The translations under genes and the position numbers were made by a program. A stretch of 64,000 bases of DNA. Source: Chryseobacterium gilvum (GTDB lineage Bacteria; Bacteroidota; Bacteroidia; Flavobacteriales; Weeksellaceae). The notes beneath the pieces are model-generated. The model was not told the DNA's origin. It made no database searches and saw nothing but the letters and a program-made list of their open reading frames with translations. Position 1 is the first letter of the stretch; the number at the start of each line of letters is the position of its first letter. The DNA lies in assembly GCF_025628965.1 (NCBI RefSeq), contig NZ_JAOTEN010000001.1, positions 248,001 through 312,000 on the forward strand, read 5' to 3'. This document shows, piece by piece, positions 51,497-61,110 of the stretch.

Positions 51497-53638
51497 TTAT
51501 TTTACCACTTTCATTTCGTCGATCAGCCATTTAGAATCGGCAAATTTATCAATGATAAAAAGAATATATTTGGTATCTACCATGATATTTCTGCTGAAAC
51601 GGGGGTCATAATTAATATCACTCATCGTTCCTTCCCATTGTCTGTCAAAGTTTAACCCTACTAAATTTCCGTTGGCATCCAAAGCCGGGCTTCCGGAATT
51701 TCCGCCGGTGGTGTGATTGGTTGCCGTAAATCCTACAGGAACATCTCCGGTTTTATCTTTATAATTTCCGAAATCTTTTTTGCTGTACAGATCAATCAGC
51801 TTTTTCGGAACATCAAATTCATAATCTCCGGGAACATATTTTTCCATAACGCCGGCTAAATGCGTTTGGTAATCATAAGAAACGGCATCTTTCGGGGTAG
51901 AGCCTTTTATTTTTCCGTAGGTTACACGAAGCGTAGAATTGGCATCCGGAAAGAATTTTCTATTCTTATCGGCAGTCATTTGCTGAGCCATATATTTTTT
52001 CTGCAGGCCGTCAATTTTTGTCTGTAATGAAGTAAATTGAGGATCTGTATTTTTGGTATATGTATCTTTCATGCTCATAAATAGCTGATAAACAGGATCT
52101 TTTTTCAATGTTTTGATCAGTTTGTCCGGATTTGAAAAAGCTTTTTCTATGTCCTGACTAAGAGAAGCACCATTGACTTCTGCTCTGCCTGTAATGATCG
52201 AACTTTTTGAAATCTCTTCCATCTCAGTCATATTCTGAGACTCATTTTTATACTTTTCAAAGCCTGCAGGTAAAAATTGCGGAGCAGTTTTATTAGCATA
52301 AAGAGCTACCAGTTTTGCAGTTACTTTAGCATCCAGCTCGGCGCTGTAATCTTTGTAAAAGGCAGTTAATCTTTCTTTTAAGGCAGACAAAGCTTTGGTG
52401 TCCATTCTGCCGGCTTCTACAGATGCAATATAGTTGGAATAAATATTGGCAAGCATTAAGGTTTCCGCGTTTCTCAATACTTCAGAATAATAAGCATTGT
52501 TTAAAGCATACGGAGCCTGATCTTTATATAATTTGTTTAATTCGTCCAGAGTCGTTTTTAATTCAGGATTTTTAGCCATTAAAGATTGCTCGTACGTGAT
52601 TTTCTTCTGTACTGCGTTTGATTTTTTAAGACCTTCTGCCTCACCGATCCATTTTTTCCAGTAATTGGCTACTGATGCATATTTTGATGCATATTTAATA
52701 CGTGTTGCATCATCTGTCCGCATTTTTTCATCTAATGTTTTCAAAGCGACATCGCGCACGGCAATTCTTGCAGGATCAATCTCGGTCATGATTTTTTCTA
52801 CTGCAATAGCCGGAAGGTATTCTGTCGTTCTTCCCGGAAAGCCGAATACGAACGTAAAATCATTCTCGTTTTTATCTTTGATGGAAACCGGAAGATAATG
52901 CTTCGGAACGTAAGGAATATTATCTTTAGAATATTCTGCAGGCTTATTGTTTTTATCGGCATAAATCCTGAACATCGAAAAATCTCCGGTATGTCTTGGC
53001 CAGACCCAGTTGTCGGTATCACTTCCGAATTTCCCGATACTTTGTGGCGGTGCACCTACGAGACGAACGTCTTTATAGGTTTCGATCACATATGCATAAT
53101 ATTTATTTCCGTAATACATTGATTTTACAGAAACCGATTGATACGGCTGTATTTTCTGAGAATTTTTATAGATCTCGATGTTTGCGGCAATCTTTTTCGA
53201 TAAATCCGGTTCCGTAAGACTTTCTGTACCTTCCAGAATCTGACCGGTTACTTCTTTAATGTCAATAATAAAATCTACCGTCAATCCCGGGTTTGGAAGC
53301 TCGGTGCCCATATTTTTTGCCCAGAAACCATTGGATAACAAGTCATTCTGTACGGTAGAATGTGCCTGAATCTGTCCGTAACCGCAGTGATGGTTGGTTA
53401 AAAGCAGTCCTTTAGGAGAGATGATTTCAGCGGTACATCCTCCGTTGAACTGTACCACGGCATCTTTAATGCTTGGTTTTTGTGTATTGAAGATATCTTT
53501 GGCAGAAATTTTCATTCCCATATCTTTCATTTCCTTTTCATTAAGCTCAGTTGGGATCCACATTCCGCCGTATTGCTGCGCAATTCCCCATGAGAAACAG
53601 AAGAATGCTGAAGCAATTACCATATTACGTTTTATCAT
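51497..53638 (-). CDS. S46 dipeptidyl-peptidase, predicted DPP11 (Asp/Glu-specific)
   Basis: A 713-residue exported serine peptidase with a signal peptide and a chymotrypsin-like catalytic core split by a large helical domain. The triad shows His in TNHHCGYG and Ser648 in GNSGSPALD. Eighteen residues after the Ser stands Arg666 (NFDRQWEG), the position where Porphyromonas gingivalis DPP11 has the Arg that gives Asp/Glu specificity, and DPP7 a Gly. It therefore cuts dipeptides after acidic residues in the periplasm. S46 enzymes occur mainly in Bacteroidota and Pseudomonadota. It stands alone with its own terminator. Confidence 0.88.
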   Translation of the reverse strand: MIKRNMVIASAFFCFSWGIAQQYGGMWIPTELNEKEMKDMGMKISAKDIFNTQKPSIKDAVVQFNGGCTAEIISPKGLLLTNHHCGYGQIQAHSTVQNDLLSNGFWAKNMGTELPNPGLTVDFIIDIKEVTGQILEGTESLTEPDLSKKIAANIEIYKNSQKIQPYQSVSVKSMYYGNKYYAYVIETYKDVRLVGAPPQSIGKFGSDTDNWVWPRHTGDFSMFRIYADKNNKPAEYSKDNIPYVPKHYLPVSIKDKNENDFTFVFGFPGRTTEYLPAIAVEKIMTEIDPARIAVRDVALKTLDEKMRTDDATRIKYASKYASVANYWKKWIGEAEGLKKSNAVQKKITYEQSLMAKNPELKTTLDELNKLYKDQAPYALNNAYYSEVLRNAETLMLANIYSNYIASVEAGRMDTKALSALKERLTAFYKDYSAELDAKVTAKLVALYANKTAPQFLPAGFEKYKNESQNMTEMEEISKSSIITGRAEVNGASLSQDIEKAFSNPDKLIKTLKKDPVYQLFMSMKDTYTKNTDPQFTSLQTKIDGLQKKYMAQQMTADKNRKFFPDANSTLRVTYGKIKGSTPKDAVSYDYQTHLAGVMEKYVPGDYEFDVPKKLIDLYSKKDFGNYKDKTGDVPVGFTATNHTTGGNSGSPALDANGNLVGLNFDRQWEGTMSDINYDPRFSRNIMVDTKYILFIIDKFADSKWLIDEMKVVK

Positions 53639-53837
53639 TACAAAAAATTTTGCCTAAAATACGCAATTAATTTTTTCTTTAAATAAAAATCCCTTCCAAA
53701 ATTTGCATTCTGAAAGGGTGTGGGAATTACGATTCAAATATGAAATTAATTTGACCTTTCAAATTATTTCCATCATTCGGATCTTTTTTGACGCTGCGAA
53801 GTAATGAATTTTCTAAATGTAAAAAAATGAATCTATG

Positions 53838-54416
53838 TTAAGCGTTTTTCCTGATTCTGCTCAATGCCTGTGGCGTAATTCCTAAGTATGAAGCTATATA
53901 TTTCAATGGAATTTCATGGATATATTCCGGATGCTCTTTAAGAAGATTTTGGTATTTTTCTTCAGCCGAATACATCAATAAAGACATTTCACGCTGTGTT
54001 TTTTTTACATACAGCTGCTCTGCCGAAATTCTTCCCAGATAATTTCCGATTGCAGTATTTTCATACAAATATTGCAGGTCATCAAAATGTATTCTGTACA
54101 GAACAGTATGCTTTATGGTTTCTATACTGTACTGACAGGGATCTCTTGTGATGAAAGAGTCGTATGCGCTGCAGAATGTATTTTTTACTGCAAATGAAAA
54201 GGTAATTTCTTTATCGGGTTCTGTAGGGTGCGGCTTCTGCACAAAAAACCGGATAATTCCTTCAGCAATAAAATACAGATAATCTTCTGTTGTGCCTTTA
54301 CGCAGGATGATTGTTTTTTTGGGAACTGTGATTTTTTCAAATCTGCTGGTATGTATTAAAGCTTCTTCTTCAGAAAGCCCGATAATAGATGTGTAAAAGT
54401 ATGATAATTGTTCCAT
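53838..54416 (-). CDS. Crp/Fnr-family transcriptional regulator
   Basis: A 192-residue regulator. The N-terminal cyclic-nucleotide-binding-type barrel (KKTIILRKGTTEDYLYFIAE, IRFFVQ) lacks the usual phosphate-binding Arg-Ser signature of true cAMP binders, as in most Bacteroidota members of the group. The C-terminal helix-turn-helix (IPLKYIASYLGITPQALSRIRK) matches the family. It probably binds DNA as a dimer and responds to an unknown ligand. It lies 96 bases downstream of mgtC on the same strand. Confidence 0.85.
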   Translation of the reverse strand: MEQLSYFYTSIIGLSEEEALIHTSRFEKITVPKKTIILRKGTTEDYLYFIAEGIIRFFVQKPHPTEPDKEITFSFAVKNTFCSAYDSFITRDPCQYSIETIKHTVLYRIHFDDLQYLYENTAIGNYLGRISAEQLYVKKTQREMSLLMYSAEEKYQNLLKEHPEYIHEIPLKYIASYLGITPQALSRIRKNA

Positions 54417-54512
54417 AAAGTGAGAATTATCAAATTTACTTATTTACGACATACCACAAAATATTTTATAAAAAATTTAATATTGATAAAAAATTACCTG
54501 CGGGCTGAAGGT

Positions 54513-55157
54513 CTAAAATTCATAGCTTTTTATTTTGTCATCAATCTGAATGTGCCTGATAAAAGCCTGATGATTTTTGTTTTTACCGGTTAATATCCAC
54601 AAGGTAATGCTGCTTTGACCGCTCAGTTTTTGCTTGATTACAGAGTATTTCAAATGATTGTTTTTAAATAAGTTTTCGCAGTATTCAAGATCCTTAATAT
54701 CGGTTACTTCAATTTTATATTCCCTGATTTTGTGGTTGTTATCGATGATATTCTGTAGATAGGTGAGCGAATTTAGGATCAGTAGAACCAAAACAGTCCC
54801 CAAAACAGAAAGATAAACATATCCCGAACCGACCGCCATTCCTATAGAAGCTGTTGCCCATATCGTAGTCGCGGTAGTGATTCCGTCAATTTTATTATCT
54901 CCTTTAAAAATAACACCTGCACCGAGAAAACCGATTCCGGTAATGATATTGGCGGCAATACGGTCCGGATCATCAACTCCTATTTTTATGGAAAGTATCG
55001 TAAACAGGCATGCTCCGAAACAGACGAGAATAAAAGTTCGTAATCCCGCAGATTTGTTCCGGTATTCTCTTTCGGCGCCAATAAAAAGGCCGAGAATTAC
55101 TGAAAAAAATATAAGCAGCAATTCATTCTGAATCGAATGATCTTTTAAAAAGTCCAT
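54513..55157 (-). CDS. MgtC/SapB-family membrane protein
   Basis: A 214-residue inner-membrane protein. Four hydrophobic helices in the first 130 residues carry the MgtC family motifs (LGLFIGAEREYRNKSAGLRT, ANIITGIGFLGAGVIFKGDN, TTATTIWATASIGMAVGSG), followed by a cytosolic ACT-like C-terminal domain. Family members help survival at low magnesium and in hosts by modulating ATP synthase or ion balance. It does not itself carry Mg2+ as a classical transporter. A Crp-type regulator follows. Confidence 0.88.
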   Translation of the reverse strand: MDFLKDHSIQNELLLIFFSVILGLFIGAEREYRNKSAGLRTFILVCFGACLFTILSIKIGVDDPDRIAANIITGIGFLGAGVIFKGDNKIDGITTATTIWATASIGMAVGSGYVYLSVLGTVLVLLILNSLTYLQNIIDNNHKIREYKIEVTDIKDLEYCENLFKNNHLKYSVIKQKLSGQSSITLWILTGKNKNHQAFIRHIQIDDKIKSYEF

Positions 55158-55218
55158 TTTTTATAATTTATATTTAAAATTACAATAAAATTTTTCAGCG
55201 TCTTATGATTACAGCAAT

Positions 55219-55247
55219 AAAAAAGACCGCCTTTTGTGACAGTCTTT
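55219..55247 (-). terminator. Terminator after the LRR protein gene
   Basis: On the minus strand AAAGAC...GTCTTT with an internal mismatch forms a stem over a short loop, followed by T6. Confidence 0.7.
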
Positions 55248-55268
55248 AATTTTTATCATGTATTCAGA

Positions 55269-57731
55269 TTAATTTTTGATAAACTTCTGTGTGAATATAT
55301 TATCATTTGTAGATAACTTAATAAGGTAATTTCCTTTTGGAAGTTCAGCAACGTTAATCGTATTTCCTTTAACTGATGTAGACATTACAATTCTTCCTGC
55401 AACATCATAAATTTCTGCTTTTACGATTTCATTTTGAGACTGAATATGCAAAATATCTTTTACAGGATTCGGATAGAGAGAAACGTCATTGCTTCCTTTG
55501 CGGATCTCAGAAGTTCCCAATATATTCTGAACAGTTGTGGTATATGTATTCGTAATAATTGGAGCATTATAATCGAAATATATTTTTGCAGTATTGCTGA
55601 AGCTGTCACCAAGATTTAACGTAGATTTTGTTTTGATTTTAAATGAAATATATCCGTCGTTATTTGCATTATCAAAAGGTAGCTGGATATTTTCAAAGAT
55701 AAATTCTACAGAATTTCCGGTGATTTTTGTTACAAAATTGTGACTTCCGTGTAGTGCAACTAAGCTTGATATATCATATTTGGAAGCATCAATATCATCT
55801 TTTACGACTATATTCTGCGCATTTGCTGTTCCTGTATTTTCGAATCGGATTAAATAATGTACATAATCTCCCACTTTCGCCTGCGTAATTGAAGTTCCTT
55901 CAAGACAGGTTTTGTCATTCGGATCAAAAGAATTTACAACGGTTTGGTTTAATACAAGTGTATTGTCCAAAGGGGTATCATCTGTTGCCCCGTTAATTTG
56001 TGCGGTATAGTGAAGTACATCACCACCGTTCAATGGCGTAGTTTGTGTTGGTGTGTTTAATGTAAAGGTTACTGTAATTTCTTTTGTTTCAAATGGAAGT
56101 AGGTTCGTAAAGTTCCAGTTTAGTAATCCAGTGGACTGAGATGCCGGAGTAATTGTGGAATTTACATAATTCATCAAGTCATCATTAAAGTTAAATGACA
56201 ATGTTCCGGATTGAGTTGTGTTTCCCTTATTTTTGTAAACGATTTTATATTTTGCATCAAAACCAGGTCTTGCATTTGTCAGTGGAATAATGATAACTTC
56301 CAGATCATTGTGGATGCCGTTTGCTGTGAGACAGAAGTTTTGCGTTAAAGGGCTTGCTTGTGAAGGGAAATTAACAGCTAAACTTGCCGGTGTAGCATTA
56401 AAGTATCCCGGGTTTTCAAAAAATGGAGTAATAGTATGATTTCCAGCTTGCAGCGGAATGGAGTAATTTCCTGAGTTATTGGCTATCACACTCCCGGAAG
56501 TCGTTCCACTGGTAATATTAAATTTTTGGAATGCTTTACCGAGATCATTAACATCACAGCCGTTATTATTGCTATCATATTTTGTATTTCCCAGAACAGT
56601 ATAGAAAATTCCACCCGGGGTAAATGAACAGTAAGTAGTGGCCTGATAAGTAGAGAAAAAGACAGGAGCACTGTTGATCATATTCTGAATCATGGCCAAT
56701 TCACTTTCATCACAGCAGATTACAAGGTTGGAGTTATAAGTAATGCCTGTTGAATTGTTGAGTTGGTTTTTACCGTTTTTCAGGTTTAGGAAACTCATCC
56801 CGTTAGTGGTACAATTTATTGTATTAAATTCAGGATTTTGGGAAAGATCCAGAGACTGAATAGAATTATTATTACAATATAATGAGTTCAAAAGAGGATA
56901 TATCGAAGTATTCAGGCTTGTAAGTAAATTATAATCACAATAAATGATTCTCATGTCCGGACATCCCGGAGCATACAGATTTGTCAGATGATTTTCCCCG
57001 CAATCTATCATACGAAGTTTGCTCTGGTTCTGAATATTGACAGTTGACAAATTATTCTTGTTGATATCTATTAATTCCATATTGGCATTGGTGAAATTAA
57101 TACTGGATAACAGAGGGTTTTTTCTAAGGTAGAAAGCAAAAACATTCTGCAGATTAGATGCATCAAATGATGTAAGCTGAGTATTTTCCACATCCAGTTC
57201 AATAATCTGGGTAGATCCGGAAACATTTAAGCTTGTAAGAGGAGTATCAAATATATATATGTATTTTAAATTAGGTCTGTTCTGCAAGTCCAGTGAAGTA
57301 ATGGATGTGTTGCTAAGGTAAACCCTGTTTAAATTATTGCAATTGGTAATATTAAGAGAGCTTATGGAAAGTGCGGCATCGAAACTGATTTGCCCCAAAT
57401 TTGTGTTGGAACTTAAGTTTACAGAAGTTACACTGTTTCCTGATATTTCCAGTGTTCCTAAATTTGCAAAAGCAGCAATTCCTGTGATGTCGGATATTCC
57501 TCCTCCATACAATCTTAGATTTCCAACTTGTAACGCTTCCGATACTTCAATTTCGCCATTGTTATTGGTGTCAATTTTCATATTGAAATTACCAGAACTT
57601 GTAGAGGCAATGCTGTTTGTAACGTCTGCAGCAAGCAATTTTGCCTTAAAATTCGCATCCGGAATATTCACAATCTGCGCCTGAAATACGGCAAACATCA
57701 GTAAAAAAGGTATAAAATAAATTTTTTTCAT
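55269..57731 (-). CDS. Leucine-rich-repeat secreted protein with T9SS sorting domain
   Basis: An 820-residue exported protein with signal peptide. Residues about 80-320 are leucine-rich repeats of the bacterial Asn-ladder type (SLDLSQNPEFNTINC and similar). The middle holds DUF11/DUF7619-like beta-sandwich repeats (DPNDKTCLEGTSITQAKVGD, VHYLIRFENTGTANAQNIVVK). The last 70 residues are a type A T9SS sorting domain (LYPNPVKDILHI, then AEIYDVAGRIVM, LPKGNYLIKL). It would be exported across the outer membrane and attached to, or released from, the surface, possibly as an adhesin. It is a single gene, with the terminator downstream. Confidence 0.9.
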   Translation of the reverse strand: MKKIYFIPFLLMFAVFQAQIVNIPDANFKAKLLAADVTNSIASTSSGNFNMKIDTNNNGEIEVSEALQVGNLRLYGGGISDITGIAAFANLGTLEISGNSVTSVNLSSNTNLGQISFDAALSISSLNITNCNNLNRVYLSNTSITSLDLQNRPNLKYIYIFDTPLTSLNVSGSTQIIELDVENTQLTSFDASNLQNVFAFYLRKNPLLSSINFTNANMELIDINKNNLSTVNIQNQSKLRMIDCGENHLTNLYAPGCPDMRIIYCDYNLLTSLNTSIYPLLNSLYCNNNSIQSLDLSQNPEFNTINCTTNGMSFLNLKNGKNQLNNSTGITYNSNLVICCDESELAMIQNMINSAPVFFSTYQATTYCSFTPGGIFYTVLGNTKYDSNNNGCDVNDLGKAFQKFNITSGTTSGSVIANNSGNYSIPLQAGNHTITPFFENPGYFNATPASLAVNFPSQASPLTQNFCLTANGIHNDLEVIIIPLTNARPGFDAKYKIVYKNKGNTTQSGTLSFNFNDDLMNYVNSTITPASQSTGLLNWNFTNLLPFETKEITVTFTLNTPTQTTPLNGGDVLHYTAQINGATDDTPLDNTLVLNQTVVNSFDPNDKTCLEGTSITQAKVGDYVHYLIRFENTGTANAQNIVVKDDIDASKYDISSLVALHGSHNFVTKITGNSVEFIFENIQLPFDNANNDGYISFKIKTKSTLNLGDSFSNTAKIYFDYNAPIITNTYTTTVQNILGTSEIRKGSNDVSLYPNPVKDILHIQSQNEIVKAEIYDVAGRIVMSTSVKGNTINVAELPKGNYLIKLSTNDNIFTQKFIKN

Positions 57732-57758
57732 GGTTATTATTTATCTTTATTTAAAGGG

Positions 57759-57796
57759 CAAAAATAAACCATTGAGAGTAGAATCTAATGGTTTAT
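57759..57796 (-). terminator. Terminator of ligA, overlapping a -7 box
   Basis: ATAAACCATT and AATGGTTTAT form a perfect 10-bp stem on the minus strand with a 13-base loop. The tail contains TATTTTTG, a possible -7 box for the LRR gene. Confidence 0.75.
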
Positions 57797-57817
57797 GATA
57801 TGAATTTTCTTTTATAT

Positions 57818-59935
<2,118 letters not shown>

Positions 59936-59988
59936 TCATTTTTTTTTAAAATTAAAATTGCATTAAACTACAGGTAGAAAAAGATAAA

Positions 59989-59996
59989 TATATTTG
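59989..59996 (+). promoter_or_regulatory. -7 box TATATTTG of the phosphodiesterase gene
   Basis: A TAnnTTTG match 61 bases before the ATG at 60058. No clear -33 TTG at 19-21 bases upstream. Confidence 0.5.
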
Positions 59997-60057
59997 CATG
60001 GATTATCGTTTAATATTAAAGGTTCAACATTGATAGCGATGTACCGCCCATTACAGC

Positions 60058-60801
60058 ATGAAAAATTTTATCGTAGGATTAACCGTTTTAAGCACCATTA
60101 TGATGAAGGCACAAACCCAGGTCATCGCTCACCGAGGATATTGGCAAACGCAGCCGCCCACCACTGAAAACTCTATAAAATCATTGGAAAACGCCCAGAA
60201 TTTGAAGATTTACGGAGCTGAATTTGACGTGAGAATGACGAAAGACGGCGTTTTGGTCATCAACCATGATGAGCATCATGCAAAAATGGAAATTTCTGAA
60301 ACTGATTTCAAAGAATTAGAAAAAGTAAAATTATCAAACGGCGAAAATTTTCCCACTCTAAAAGAGTATTTAAAACAAGGTAAAAAAGATAAATCTTTAA
60401 AACTGATTGTAGAAATTAAGCCCAATAAAACGAAGGAAAAAGAGGATGAACTGACTGCCAAAACCATTAAAATGATAAAAGATATGAAGCTGCAGTCTCA
60501 ATGCGAATTCATTTCTTTCAGTTTGAACATCTGCAAAGAAATTAAAAGGCTTGAACCCGGCTTTAAAGTTCAGTATCTGAAGGGAGAGCTGTCTCCACAG
60601 CAGATTAAAGATGAAGGTTTAGATGGCATCGATTATCATTTCAGCATTTTTCAGAAAAACCCGACATGGATTGCGGAGGCAAAAGCTTTAGGATTAATCA
60701 CCAATGCATGGACAGTGAATGATATTACAGTTTTCAACGAATTAAAGGCGCAGGGAATCGGCTTCATTACCACCAATATTCCGGATCAGTTAAAAAACTA
60801 G
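60058..60801 (+). CDS. Glycerophosphodiester phosphodiesterase family protein
   Basis: A 247-residue exported enzyme with a signal peptide (cleaved near AQTQ) and a TIM-barrel GDPD domain. Catalytic features visible are HRGYWQTQPPTTENSIKSLE, with His-Arg and Glu, YGAEFDVRMTKDGVLVINHD with Glu/Asp and His. It would release glycerol-3-phosphate or an alcohol from phospholipid head-group products in the periplasm. It is a stand-alone gene with its own promoter and terminator. Exact substrate unknown. Confidence 0.9.
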   Translation: MKNFIVGLTVLSTIMMKAQTQVIAHRGYWQTQPPTTENSIKSLENAQNLKIYGAEFDVRMTKDGVLVINHDEHHAKMEISETDFKELEKVKLSNGENFPTLKEYLKQGKKDKSLKLIVEIKPNKTKEKEDELTAKTIKMIKDMKLQSQCEFISFSLNICKEIKRLEPGFKVQYLKGELSPQQIKDEGLDGIDYHFSIFQKNPTWIAEAKALGLITNAWTVNDITVFNELKAQGIGFITTNIPDQLKN

Positions 60802-60823
60802 ATTTAAATACAATCGAGATTAT

Positions 60824-60853
60824 AAAACCTGTCTTTTTAAAGGCAGGTTTTTT
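60824..60853 (+). terminator. Terminator after the phosphodiesterase gene
   Basis: AAAACCTGTC pairs with GGCAGGTTTT (one G-U) followed by T residues. The rest of the gap to 61111 holds a 7-bp inverted repeat (ATAACCA/TGGTTAT near 60980-61002) and the SusC promoter. Confidence 0.85.
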
Positions 60854-61085
60854 ATTTTGAATAAGAATATTATTGTCTTAATTTGATATTTTTAGTATTC
60901 ATCAATGATCAAGCATGTAAAGTTATGCAAATCATAGTACATTTTTATATTAATATTATGTAATGGTTTTAAGCTGCTGATAACCATCTTGATATTGGTT
61001 ATTGTTAAATATAAATTCATATTGCGTTTAATAATCCTTTAATAAAAGTTAAAATCATGTTAAAACCTTAATCATAATGTCGTTC

Positions 61086-61093
61086 TAATTTTG
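61086..61093 (+). promoter_or_regulatory. -7 box TAATTTTG of the SusC gene
   Basis: A consensus TAnnTTTG 17 bases before the ATG at 61111; the region upstream is AT-rich with no obvious -33 TTG. Confidence 0.6.
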
Positions 61094-61110
61094 CGCAAAC
61101 AAAAAAGGAC

